This document shows, piece after piece, positions 33,001-44,424 of a stretch of 64,000 bases of DNA. Under the pieces are notes generated by a model. That model made no database searches and was not told the origin of the DNA. It saw only the letters and a program-made list of their open reading frames with translations. The stretch lies in the NCBI RefSeq assembly GCF_000143415.4, contig NW_003314289.1:215109-279108 (forward strand), written 5' to 3'. The stretch's first letter is position 1, and every line of letters starts with the position of its first letter. The DNA comes from Selaginella moellendorffii (Eukaryota > Streptophyta > Lycopodiopsida > Selaginellales > Selaginellaceae). A program made the position numbers and the translations under genes.

Positions 33001-33960
33001 TAGGGAGGTGAAAATGACACAAACTATAGGAACACTTATTAAGGATTTAGAGTTGTTTGTTTCAAGTGTATCACATTTAAAAAGAATGAGCAGATTTGAG
33101 TTATAGTTGATAGGTTGACTAAATACATGAGGTTTGTCCCTCTTAAAAGTACTATTATTGTTAAAAGAGTTATAACCAAAGAAATATGTTAGTGAGATTT
33201 TTCCTACTCATGAATTACCTTTGGATATTTTTAGTGATTATGATACAAAATTTACTAGTGGATTTTGGAAAAATTTCTTTCATGGTTTAGATACTACTCT
33301 AAGTTTAGTAGTGGTGATCATAGATGAAGAAACAGAATGTATTACCAAGTTTTTGAAGACATGTTATATACTAGTATTGTTAAAATTAGCTAGTGTAGTG
33401 GGATTAATTTATACCTTTGGCAAAATTTGCTTATAATAATAGCAAGCATAACAACATTACTATAACACCATTCTTTGCTATGTATGGATGACATCCTTGA
33501 CTAATTGATCTTGGTATTTATTAGGTAGATTCTCTGGATATGAATATTGATGCTCATAATTTGGTAGCTAAAATAGATAAGATTCTACGTGATTGTTGAG
33601 GCAATCTTATGAAAATTCAAGATTGTTAATAATGTTATACCAATTAGCATAGAAGCTTTTGTCATTATCATATTAGGTGGTTTTTCTATCTACTTTTCTA
33701 AAGACTTCCATTACCTCTTTATGAAAAGGAAAAAGTGATAAAGTTTCATATTATTATATTAGGCCATTTGAGATTATTGAGAAAATTAATAACATGGTAT
33801 ATAAGTTAAAGCTTTCAGTAGGTGTGTAAGTACATCCAATTTTTTATATGAGTCAACTTGAAAGACTAGAGTAGTATCAAAAGACTTATGATCATCTTTT
33901 ACATTTAGTGTTGCTCTTTAACCACCTAACTCTACAAAATAGTTCCACCTCTTTATTATT
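33001..33960 (+). pseudogene. Ty3/Gypsy integrase fragment
   Basis: Contains LDIFSDYDTKFTSGFWKNFF (second catalytic Asp region), then FAKFAYNNSKHNN and a tail resembling RPFEIIEKINNMVYKLKL near 33,760-33,815. Interrupted by stops and lacking the HPQ block. A second, separate decayed copy from that at 31.1 kb. Confidence 0.75.
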
Positions 33961-36900
33961 GTTGCGAATGTGACTTTAGGTATCGAAAGTTACCTGTCGG
34001 TTAGTTCTTTCGGATATTCTTTCCTTACTGCCACGACGGCAGGAGGTCGGTATTGCTGGACCCGTTATCAGTTCCCACTTGAGCTAATTGAGAAATTGGT
34101 CATTGACCGTGTACTTAAATTGGATAAACATAAGGTAGGAACTCTTATGTGTTTCTTGCTGAGCATACTCAGCCCGGTTTGAGAAACTCCTATCATTGGC
34201 TTGCACTTGCTAGTATCAAGAACCCCTGTGATATTGAGCTTGGTCCCTCAATAATCGCTAGATGATAGCTTACCGTGTCTGCCAAACACACTCGTTATCA
34301 TGCCCTTTGTGTTAGTTTCATTCCGGTCCTAAATGTTATTTATGGAAAGTGTCTAGATTTGCTCATTTGGCATATCTACAGAATGTAGAGATTAGCTTGA
34401 ACACAATGATGTTCATCCCATGTCCAAATTCACATTCTAGCGCCATTCTGTATTTAGTAAGTTTTGAGCTTGTCCTAGAGACTAACTCCTGATACTAAGG
34501 GAGGCTTGGGGTGAAAGCCCAAAGCGTGTGTTCCTCAAGGGGGGAGGGGGGGGCAGGGGTTCCAAATGTATAGTAGGGATAGTGGGTAGGTCGAGCATGG
34601 TCGACCAACTTAAGGCATAGTCTAGCTTTCGCTTGTGTGCCTGTCCTTGTTTTGCATCCGGCTTGGGTCTAAGCCCAAGTTCCATTCCATACTAGCTGGT
34701 GGAGTACCCCTATCCTTACGTTAGGCCACCGGTATGTTGAAATAGCGCCAAACTCTGTTTGGCTCCGTTTTGCATGCCAGTCATGACATTGGGATGCTGA
34801 TTGCTCTAGGACTGTTCCAAGTTGCTCTTGGCTCCTGTCCCTTCACTCCTTGGGCTATATGCTCGAGAGTTGCTTCATGGTTCGGTTCCATCACTCCCTG
34901 GCTCTATGCTTGGGAGTTTGGCACCGTTCCTTCGTTCAGTGGCCCAAGGCTCTAAACCTCAGGTTCCACACCACGTTCCTTTGGACACATGGCATGTAAC
35001 ATGTGGCATCTGTCACATGGCATATGAAGGTTTAGGTTCCACTTTGTGGTATTATCCTATGGTAAATCACCATAGGATAAAGGGTCAAAACCACGTGCAC
35101 TACAATTATAATGCATAGTGAATGTATTAATATTGCTTTGCCACTAGCTTTATCATATTGTTACATCACTAGCTATAGTTCAATACACCTTCTATGTTGA
35201 ATACAATATATTTCACCAAGTGTAATCTAGAGCATTTAAAGCTAGTGAATTTTGTTTGTGTAATTTTTGCCTTTGATTTTGATAAGTTTTGACATTATGT
35301 AGGACATTTTTATAAGCGACTAATTTTTCCATTCTACTTTAGTCACTTAACCACACCTCCAACCACTTGGAGGAGTCTCATTCACAACCTCCATAAATCC
35401 CATTCAAGACTTGGGACTTGCTAGCCCCGAGAATGGCATCTATGCCACTCAACATTTGCACTTGGTCCAAGTGCTCCACGTGTCCAATCCCATGACCGAC
35501 ACTCAAAGGTACCACCGACATGGCAGCTTGTCATGCTAAGGCCATGCCCAATCACCTTTGCCACACTGGTAGTCCAATACCACATGCATCCCAGTCTTGG
35601 CTCTCCAAGACTAGGCAAACCATCCGTGAGTGGTCATCTCAGATCCACTCCTTAGCATCCTTAGGATGCCCATCAACAAGGGGAATAGCCTTCCCCAATA
35701 TCCCTCTGTCAGTCCCTACTAAGTCCCTTTCTGCCCCTAGCCGTGTTTGCCAACACTGCCACTGGATCGAGGCCCATAGGCCCGACCACTAAGTCCCACG
35801 GTCCTCTGGGACTTCCTCACCATACGACTGTGTCTTTGGTCACTACCCCAGAGCACTGCTCCTCTTCCTTTCCACAGTCTGGGCCTTTGGGGACAACATT
35901 TCGGAACACCGTGGCCTTACGCGAGCCACCTGGGTACTCTCCCGGCCTTCCGCCCTTGGGTGCTCTAGCCATGGGCTTAGAGTGAGGTTCTGTTGAGCCA
36001 CTCCTGGTATCCAAGTAGGTAGTGCCACCCACACTTGGACTGGGAGCATCGGCCAGTCGATCTCCCGGGGGAACTAGAGCCAGCTCTTGAACACTTCACC
36101 AAGCTACCCCGCTCGTCGGTCCGTATTCACTCTAGTCTTGGACTTCCCAGTGGTCAGTTCATCACCCAACGCTGGGTCTGGCCTTCCTAGGCCAAACTGG
36201 CCTTTCCTGCCCAAACTGGCTCCACTGCAGTCCTCCCCCTTACTATACTTTTGGAGCTCACCAAACCCCCCAGGGTCTGGGAGATGAACGCTTTGGGCTT
36301 TCACCCTTTCAGACTTGAACTTGGACTCGGACTCGGACTCGAACTCAGACTTAGACTCAGACTCGGACTCGGACGCGGGCTCGCTCTCGGCCTCCGCCTC
36401 GGTCTCGGTCTCGGTCCCGGTCTCAGTCCCGGTCTCAGTCTCGGTCTCGGTCTCGGTCCCGGTCTCAGTCCCGGTCTCGGTCTTGACCTCGGACTCCATC
36501 TCGGATTCCATCTCGGGTCCATCTCGGACTCCATCTCGGACTCCGTCTCGGTCCATCTCGGACTCCATCTCGGACTCCACTTCAGACTCTATCTCGGTCC
36601 ATCTTGGACTCCATCTGGGACTCCACCTCGGACTCCATCTCGGACTCCATCTCGTGTCATGTGTTGGTCCTTTTGGGTCCCTTTTTGGAGCCTCACTTAT
36701 TGCTCGCTTCGTGCTTGTTCCTCGAGCACTTTGTTGGGAGTTCCACTCCCGCTCTCGACCTTCCAAGTCGGAGCTTTTAGTCCAAACGTGTTACGCTCGT
36801 TTGGCTTTCTCTTCGGCCACTACCACGTGGCACCCTTTCCAGCTCCACTTTGGGGCCTAAGGATTTTGTGTCTCACAATTTTATCAAGCGTAGGCCATCT
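33960..36900. repeat. LTR-like repeat block related to the chromovirus LTR
   Basis: 34,500-34,590 (GTGAAAGCCCAAAGC.TGTGTT, G-run, TATAGTAGGGATAGTG) matches the chromovirus LTR at 38,413-38,492, and 34,720-34,745 matches about 38,785. 35,325-36,890 is similar in inverted orientation to 45,346-46,860. It therefore looks like a diverged LTR or solo LTR of a related family. Open frames in it (for example 36,104-36,766 minus, Glu/Ser/Thr repeats) are products of the hexamer array, not genes. Confidence 0.6.
36310..36660. repeat. Degenerate hexamer tandem array (CTCGGN)n
   Basis: About 350 bp of CTCGGT/CTCGGA/CTCAGT hexamers, later with a 15-18 bp higher-order unit (CTCCATCTCGGACTC...). Being a 6-mer without stops it is open on both strands and encodes Glu-Ser/Glu-Thr or Leu-Gly dipeptide runs. 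Confidence 0.9.
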
Positions 36901-38028
36901 ACAATTTTTCATATGCTAACTCAACCAACTTATTTTACAGAGTTAATATGCTTATTGGATGTTGCAATTACAAGTCTTTGACTTTGTCATCCTAACTGAG
37001 AATGAATACATATTATCTAATGACCTTTAGTATCACTTTTGTTAATTGTTCCTCTTGACTTGGTTATGATTTTTGAGACACCTTATAGTGGTTTATTATC
37101 CTTGTTATACAAACTACTAACAATTTTATGAGAAGATTTTTTTCCATCCCTATCTCAACAAGTAAGATATCCACTTTTTCAAAAGATAGTGAAGTTTCTT
37201 TTGGTGGTTGATAATTTGTACCATTACTAAGAGGATGGCATTTGTTAGTTGCATTGACTTAGATGAATCTACAGTTATACTCCAAGCTATACATGACTAC
37301 AATTGTCATTATGCAGTTATAACAACCAGTAGAAAGGTATTTATGGCCTAATCGCTAATGTTTGATTTGTTAAACACTTGGCTAGTAATTTGAGATGGTC
37401 TATATTAAAAATAAACATCCACTACATTATAGATTGAGGTAATTTCTTATGTGGCAATAGACTAGGACATTACAATAATTTTATCTATAGTAATTTTTGC
37501 TAGTACCATGCATCATTTTATTTGATCATGAATCTTATTTCCTTGGTTTAGTGGTGAATATCTTAATTCTGAAGCTCAATATCACCCATTTAAAATTTAG
37601 TGCTTACTTGCCTCAAAAGAATAGATAAATAAAGATTATAAATAAGTTTGTAAAATAGATTCTCTAGAAGTTAAAAATTATAGAATAAGAATGTTATAAT
37701 GCCAAATATCCATCTCAACATATAATGTAATTCCCCTAAACCAACCAAAAGAGTCAGATTTAAGGCTTGTTTTAATACCAAATATAAACTCTTGAATTTG
37801 GACTTCTCAAGAGGTCATCTAGCCTAATATTATTTAAACCTACCCAATATTATTTAAACCTAAGAACGCTTATATCCCAGGACCTTTAACCAATTAGAAA
37901 AAAGGGTACACTCTTAAGTTGTTCCCTTTGATTGCTTACACGTTAATAGTGTATTCACTAAGCCAAAGAGGAGGACTCACTACAAAAACTCCCCATGATT
38001 TAGGAAAAATAGTTTTTGAGCTAATCTT
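36901..38028. other. AT-rich decayed element DNA
   Basis: No readable protein domain. 37,788-37,935 is the partner of the LTR-like piece at 31,908; a degenerate primer-site-like TTTGGTATTA occurs on the minus strand near 37,775. Target-site bases of the chromovirus (ATTCA) are at 38,029-38,033. Confidence 0.5.
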
Positions 38029-38033
38029 ATTCA

Positions 38034-39191
38034 TGTAAGGAACCGACTCCCCGAGATGTCGTAGGCTAAAGGATCCCCGAAAGCTTGACCGAAATGACAA
38101 AGAGTTCATCGGATGGGACCGAGTCGAAGATCGAGTCCAAGACCGACTCTGAGACCGAGTTCGAGATAGAGTCCGGGATCGAGCCGAGGCCGAATCGGAG
38201 ACCGAGATCGAGACCGAGTTCGAGACTGAGTTCGAGACGGAGTCCGAGATCTAAATCGGGTCCGAGACCAAGTCCGAGGTCGAGTCCGAAGTCGAGTCCG
38301 AGATCGGGTCCGAGATCGAGTCCGAGATCAAGTTCGAGACCGAGTCCGAAGTCGGGTCCGAGATCGAGTCCGAGATCGATTTTGAGACTAAGTCCACATA
38401 CTAATACAGCTCAAGGGGTGAAAGCCCAAAGCATGTGTCTCCCAGGGGGGGGGGGTTGCAGGGGGTTCCAAGAGTATAGTAGGGATAGTGAGGTTCAGGA
38501 ACCAGTCTTGAAGGAACTCTCCAGTGGGGCTTCCAAACCGACTTGAGGTTGAGACTGGGGCCAAGGGGCCTTGGGTGGGAGTGAGCATGGGCTTGAGTGG
38601 TGCCGGAGGGGCCACCCAGGGAAGTGCTCAAGAGCAACTCCCACTCCCGAAAGGGAAACCGACTACAGTGCTCCCGACTCATGTGGAGTGGTGCCCCACT
38701 TGAGTACCTTGTGGCTCATTGGTCCTCGCCCTTCCTAGGGGCTTGGGCCTTCCCTTCGGGATGGAAGTGGGGGGGGTAGAGGTACCCATACCGGGCCGTT
38801 AGGCCACGGTGTTTCGCCCCAATGTCCCGAAGCAAGCGTTGCACCCAAGGCTTGGGATTTAGAGGGTCCCATGATCAAGTCTTGTGGTACCAAGGGGTGT
38901 TAGGAATCTGGAGGCTTTGTGTGCTTATCTGCTTGTGCCTGCAGGGAGTGTAGCTGAACCTTAAGTCTAGTCTAACCCGGGGAGGGGGATTGGGAGAGAT
39001 TTGGGAATCCGTAGATAGATGGCTAAAACTCCGTTGCTCGTGCAATGAGTAGCTAAAACCAAATAGGACCAAGTAGGAGCTGGTACCATAGGCGAGAACC
39101 TTGGCGAGGGAACTTAGCACAAGCCAAGGCAAAGTTGGTCGGATAGACGAGGTAAGCTGGCAAATTGGAAAGGAAAAATTTGTGGCTTACA
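38034..39191 (+). repeat. 5' LTR of the chromovirus
   Basis: 1,158 bp. It contains a (GAGTCC/GAGACC)-type hexamer array at about 38,100-38,395 and an 11-base G run near 38,447. It is longer than the 3' LTR, which lacks about 350 bp (5' LTR 38,725-39,077) and about 45 bp around the G run. Confidence 0.93.
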
Positions 39192-39194
39192 ATT

Positions 39195-39207
39195 TGGTAT
39201 CGGAGCC
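39195..39207 (+). other. Primer-binding site, Met-tRNA type
   Basis: TGGTATCGGAGCC three bases after the 5' LTR; it differs by one base from the common plant TGGTATCAGAGCC. Confidence 0.85.
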
Positions 39208-39250
39208 TTTTCCTCAGTTCTAATGAAGGATAGAGGCGGATTACTGGGAG

Positions 39251-40400
39251 ATGGCAAGGGCAGGGCGTAAGCGAACCCAAGCGGAGACGGAACCTCCGCC
39301 AGAGCTAGAGCCTCCGGTCGAACAAGAGGCTATGGATGAGGAATCCTTGCATGAGGAGGACTCCAGTGAGAAAACTTCCAAACAGGAGTCCGGTGGCGAA
39401 GTTCGGTCGTCCAAGGCTCGATTGGACGTTCTAGAAGGACAATTGGCACAGACCAATGCCCTGTTGGAGACTCTTGAACGCAAGCTAAAGCGTGATGAAA
39501 AGCGGAAGAAAAAGCAAAAGACTGCGGATGCTGGCAGTGCAGAAGGTGCGGACCCTTCGGCAGGGACTGAGGTAAAACCAGACAAGGTCAAATAGACCGA
39601 AGTGGAATCAGTCCCTCAGGTAGTTCCCAAGTACAAACCAAAGCCCCCACCGGTCTTCAAGGGAGTGAACGACTATAAAGTGGTGGAGGATTGGTTTTAC
39701 AATATGGAGGACTACTTTCGAGCGTTCCGATTACCGAGCTCGGAGAAGGTCCCATGTGCAAAACCATACTTGGCAGATAATGCCAAGTCTTGGTGGAGAA
39801 TGACAAAGGCCAACGAAGGACCAGTGGCCACTTGGGAAATGATGAAGGCGAGGATCCGCGCAACTTACGTTCCTCCAAATGCTACTCTGCATCTAAGGGA
39901 TGAGCTGAGTAGGCTGAAGCAGACCGGAACCATTCAGAAGTATGTGAATGGGTTTATGGCAAAGAGGATACTTGTCACAGACATGGGGGATATGGATGCA
40001 TTCCATGCCTTCATATCAAGTTTGCAAACCTGGGCTCGCGGTGAAGTGATGCGGTGGAACCCGACCAACTACAAGGAAGCGTTGGATGCGGCCATCAAGG
40101 TGCATTTCAACGATAACCTGCGAAAGGGGAACATGACGGGGTCGGGATCCACGTTTAGCAAAGGGGCCAAACCAAGGGGAATGTTTAGCAGAGGGAAATT
40201 CAAGAAGAGTTTCTCTAAGAATGAGTCCTTGGGGTTCCGGAAAGGCAAATCCGGTGGCCAACGAGCGAGTACGTGGGGGAGTTAAGCGAAAAGAGACAAA
40301 CCCATGGATAAGAAGGTCAAGTCGTATAGCAGCGTGGGAAACAACGTATGCTACAACTACAGTGAAGCGGGACATTTTCAAGGGAATGTCCCTACCCGAA
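39251..40400 (+). pseudogene. Chromovirus gag with stops and a broken zinc knuckle
   Basis: An acidic/basic N-terminal region with a coiled-coil-like part (RLDVLEGQLAQTNALLETLE) is cut by TAG at 39,593. The same frame resumes with the gag core (PPVFKGVNDYKVVEDWF; PYLADNAKSWWRM) and a basic tail, stopped by TAA at 40,283. The knuckle that follows has one Cys replaced by Tyr (CYNYSEAGHF), and the reading frame changes within it at about 40,380. Confidence 0.88.
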
Positions 40401-41076
40401 GAAGGCCAGAGCCAATATGGCCATCAAGTCGGGTGAAGTCCAAATTGAGGTATGTGATCTAGTCCCTAACTCAAAGTTACTCATTACACGAGCAACTTTG
40501 GTAGAGAGTCGTTCGCAACATCTACTAGCCCTCCGGGGGAAGCTCGGAGGTAGCTTTGTTAAAATCCTTATTAACACAGGTGCTTTGGATAATTTTGTGG
40601 CTGCAGACATAGTCCGGCAAGCCGGACTAATGGTGTAGCGGCTAGGGGAACCAAGGACTATAGAGTTTGTTCAAGGTAGCCAAAGCACCGATGAGGTACT
40701 TCGACAAGCGAGAGTCGAAGTAGGGACATGGAAAGTGGACATGGATTTCACCGTGTTAGACATGGCGGGATTTGACGTGATCTTCGGAATGGACTGGTTC
40801 AATCGGTTCGTGGTAGCCTTGCATGGACAAGGTAGAAACCTTGTGGTACTGGCGAATGCCCAAGGAAGAAGGTCCAGGGTGGAGGCCCAGGATCTAAAGG
40901 TAGGGCAAAGCAAGGCCAAAGAATCTTGCTTAAACCTGGTGTCCACGAAAGGACAACTCACTAAAGGAACTAAGGCAGCATTTTTGTGCTTACTCTCGGT
41001 GAAGAGTGACAAAAAGACAGGAACGGAAGAAATACCTTTAGTGATCAAACAGGTGTTGGACTAATTCCAGGATACC
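40401..41076 (+). pseudogene. Chromovirus protease region
   Basis: Reads through ALRGKLGGSFVKILINTGAL to FDVIFGMDWFNRF. The catalytic triad has Asn in place of Asp (NTGA instead of DTGA), so the protease would be dead even without the stops at 40,636 and 41,062. Confidence 0.88.
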
Positions 41077-43123
41077 ATGCTGGAGGAGTTACCGGCGGGG
41101 TTGCCCCCCGCACGACCGATAGAACATAAGATTGAACTGGTCGAGGGTGCTGGGGCGGTGGTTCGTCCCCCCTATCATTTGAACGAGAAAGAACTCGAGG
41201 AGCTCAAGCGCCAACTAGAGGAGTTTGTGGACAAAGGGTACGTTAGGTTGAGCAAGTCGCCGTATGGGGTGCCGGTGTTATTTGTGAAAAAGAAAGATGG
41301 ATCTATGCGCATGTGCATAGACTACCGATTGCTCAACAAGTATACAAAGAAGAACAAGTACCCTTTGCCCCGGATTGAGGACCTGTTCGATAGGTTGGGC
41401 AAGGCAAAATACTTCTCGAGGATTGACCTAAGGTCAGGATACTACCAGATCAGGGTAGCCGAGGAAGATGTCGAGAAGACAACCTATCGAACGAGATATG
41501 GGAGCTTCGAGTTTCTGGTGATGCCCTTCAGGCTATGCAATGCACCGACAATGTTTTCGGCATTGATGAACCACATCTTTGTACCCTATCTGGATCACTT
41601 CGTGGTCGTCTATATCGACGACATCCTGATCTATAGTGAGACACTAAAGGAGCATGCCGAACACTTAGCGAAGGTGTTTGAGAAACTAAGGGAACACAAA
41701 CTGTATGCTAAAGAGAGAAAATGTGACTTTGCTCAACAAAAGGTAAAGTTTCTCGGGCATGTGGTGGGCCAGGACGGGCTCAAGGTGGACTCAGAGAAGG
41801 TCCAAGCGATCCAAGAATGGGAGCGACCATCGAATGTACACGAGTTGAGGGCATTCTTGGGGCTATGCAACTACTATCGAAAGTTTATCAGACACTATTC
41901 GAGAGTAGCCCTGCCCTTAACAGACCAAACAAGAAAAGGGAAGATGGTATGGACAGCGGAATGCGAGGTAGCATTTGTCCACCTCAAAGGGAAGTTGAGG
42001 AAGGCTCCCGTATTGACATTACCAAACTTTGGTAAGGACTTTGAGGTAGAAACGGATGCTTTAGACTTTGCGTTGAGCGCAGTTTTGAAACAAGACAACC
42101 ATCCGATAGCGTTCTTCTCGAAGAAGTTGGACAAGGCTCAAAGGAAGTGGCCTGCCCACGAGAAGGAATTGTTTGCGGTGGTCAAGGCGCTCAAGGAGTG
42201 GCGACACTACCTTGGGAGACACTTCAAGGTTTATACGAACAATGTGGCAACGAAACACTTCTTATCACAGCCCGACCTGAGAGGGAAACAAGGTCGGTGG
42301 GCCAATGCCTTGGTCGAGTTTGATTGCGAAATCCTGTACAAGCCTGGGAAGAGCAACATCGTGGTGGATGCGCTAAGTCGAAAAGTGAGCTTGAGGTTGG
42401 CAATATCCAGCGCAATAGCAACCTTCTGGGATGATGTGCGGACAGCATATGAGAACGATGGTCTAGCACAAGAAGTGTTGCTGAGGAATCTAGAGGCACG
42501 GGAAGCTCACCAGAGAGGTAAGCTGCCAACAGAAAAGAAAACAGGCTATGCGGAACGCAATGAACTCATCTATTACAAGCAAACGAGGGTGTATGTTCCA
42601 GAAGGGGAACTAAGGAAGGTAGCCTTAGAAGAGTGTCATGACGGACCTCTTGCGGGACACGGTGGAGTGCCCAAGACAATGGGCTTACTCAAGAGGAAGT
42701 ACCATTGGCCAGATATGGCTAAGGACGTCTAAGACTATGTAAAGACATGTCCAACATGTCAGCAGGTAAAAGCTGTGACTAAGGATAGTGGGGGCTTGTT
42801 GCAAAGCATCCCAATTCCAGATTGTCCATGGAAATGTCTTACGATGGACTTCATCACGGGACTCCCCCCAAGCGAGGGGTTTGATGCAATATTCGTGGTG
42901 GTGGACCAATTTTCGAAAATGGCACATTTCATACCCACCACAACGAAGGTGGATGTGGAAGGTGTGGCGAAGCTATTCTTCGAACAAGTGGTTCGAGTGC
43001 GAGGAAGACCGGAAGAGATCATCTCAGATCAAGATAAGATCTTCACCAGTAGGTTCTAGAGGACTCTCCTGGAACAGTATCGCACCAAGTTGAAATTCAG
43101 CACAGCCTATCACCCACAGACAG
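41077..43123 (+). pseudogene. Chromovirus reverse transcriptase, RNase H and front of integrase
   Basis: A 551-codon open stretch (to 42,732) holds RT with all main blocks ([32 protein letters not shown]; catalytic [12 protein letters not shown]) and RNase H ([31 protein letters not shown]). The last RNase H Asp region reads [10 protein letters not shown], with Asn where family members have Asp. The integrase zinc finger ([16 protein letters not shown]... then CPTCQQ) spans a TAA at 42,730. The first catalytic Asp (TMDFITGLP) and second Asp (IISDQDKIFTS) are kept; TAG at 43,057 follows. The segment ends with AYHPQT at the first intron. Confidence 0.93.
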
Positions 43124-43169
43124 GTATGGGGTATTAAGTCAAGTTGTTGGCACTAACACTTCTTGACAG
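43124..43169 (+). other. Intron 1 inside the integrase (46 nt)
   Basis: Starts GTATGG, ends TTGACAG, and has CTAAC about 15 nt before the acceptor, a good branch site. It interrupts the most conserved integrase block: YHPQT before it and DGQTERVN after it, with the Asp codon split G|AT. Removing it restores the frame exactly; unspliced, TAA follows after three codons. Confidence 0.88.
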
Positions 43170-43587
43170 ATGGACAAACAGAAAGGGTGAATAGGCAGCT
43201 GGAGGATTATTTGCGATGCTATGTCTCGGGAGACCAGACCGATTGGGTAAGTCATTTGGGACTTGCGGAAATGTGTTATAACAACTCACCACATTCGAGT
43301 ATCGGGGTGAGTCCATAGGAAGTCATCAATGGGCGAGCTATTGAAGGTCCTATGGAACTCGGCGTGGCCGAGTATCATGGAGAGTTGCCCGCAGTGGAGG
43401 CATTCACGGTGGAAAGACTCAACATTTGGAATCTAGTGAGGGATTCCTTGGAACGGGCTCAGCAAAGGCAAACCAAATACGCGAACCAGAAGCGTCGGGA
43501 TGTAGAGTTCCAAGCTGGGGAGAAGGTGTGGCTGAACACCAAGAACCTCAGACTACCAAGTGGGATTAGCCAAAAGTTGACCCAAAG
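43170..43587 (+). pseudogene. Chromovirus integrase, catalytic Glu to linker
   Basis: DGQTERVNRQLEDYLRCYV carries the catalytic Glu. It continues through LAEMCYNNSPHSSIGVSP, a TAG at 43,316, and the tail VEFQAGEKVWLNTKNLRLPS, ending in LTQ at intron 2. It matches the normal integrase order with no other gap. Confidence 0.9.
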
Positions 43588-43639
43588 GTAAAGATGCATA
43601 TATTCCTGTAAATGAATTGATCTTGAGTTCCTTAAGCAG
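43588..43639 (+). other. Intron 2 in the integrase tail (52 nt)
   Basis: Starts GTAAAG and ends TTAAGCAG. It splits an Arg codon (AG|G) between KLTQ and the GPY-motif segment RFAGPYEIEARIGKVAYRLR. Removal restores the frame; the unspliced read reaches a stop within the intron. Confidence 0.87.
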
Positions 43640-44020
43640 GTTTGCGGGGCCTTACGAGATTGAGGCACGAATCGGTAAAGTGGCTTACCGTCTCCGACTT
43701 CCTTGAGAGATGGGGAAGATGCACCCAGTGTTCCATGTGAACTTACTCAAGCCGTACTTTGAGGATCCGCTTCGCAAGGACTAAGTGAGACTTTTACCTA
43801 AGGTTATCCAAGGGGAAGAGGAATACGAAGTCGAGGCCATCCTCAATGCGCGCAAGAGTAAGCGACAAGGACGCGAGGTGAGAGAGTTCCATGTGAAGTG
43901 GAAAGGATTTCCACACTGCAAAGCAACATGGGAACCGGAGGAGAACCTAGCGAACGCGCGAGATCTAGTGGAGGAATTTCTGCAAGGCAGAACTCTATGT
44001 ACTTATGCAAAGTTCAATTA
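43640..44020 (+). pseudogene. Chromovirus integrase tail and chromodomain
   Basis: RFAGPYEIEARIG, then a TGA at 43,704, HPVFHVNLLKPYF, a TAA at 43,782, and a chromodomain (EYEVEAILNARKSKRQGREV; FHVKWKGFPHCKATWEPEEN). Chromodomains target integration to heterochromatin in this element clade. Confidence 0.92.
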
Positions 44021-44424
44021 AAAATATCAATTTGCAAAGTTGAGGAAGTGGCATATGTTGGGAACCGAAGGCGCGCCAAAGGTAAGCTAATTAGCATGGG
44101 TTGGATAGGTCGACCAGGCGTAGGGCACTACGCCCGACGCCCCACGGGGATGTCGAATCCGTAGACGTATTCTACGGAGGTTGGGTTCGAGTCCCAACCC
44201 CCTAGTAAAGCAAGGCTGGGTTCAAGTCTCGACCCCATACTAGGGCGTGGTGAGGTGAGGGGTATAGGGACACCTATATTCTGTTGTCATGGGCTCTTGG
44301 CCGGGGAGGCTAACTTAGGCACACCACTAAGTGGGGGGATGCCCCCGGAGACATGGTCAACAAGTTGTAGGATAAAAAGAGACGTTCGATGTGGGCATCG
44401 AACTTCTTCTATGGGTGGTGGAGT
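44021..44424 (+). other. Chromovirus 3' untranslated region with tRNA-like hairpins
   Basis: Contains a perfect hairpin CCGTAGA-CGTAT-TCTACGG (about 44,158-44,176), then a T-arm-like hairpin TTGGG-TTCGAGT-CCCAA (about 44,181-44,197) and a weaker second GGGTTCAAGTC. The purine-rich GGGTGGTGGAG just before 44,425 may serve as the polypurine tract. Confidence 0.6.

Noticed and set aside
36104-36919. Three long open frames (Glu/Ser/Thr, Leu/Gly and Ser/Val repeats)
   Set aside because: All are translations of the same stop-free hexamer array in an LTR-like repeat.
38085-38546. 153-codon Ser/Arg repeat open frame resembling an SR protein
   Set aside because: It is the hexamer array of the 5' LTR; the 3' LTR copy gives the same frame with changes, and no RRM is attached.
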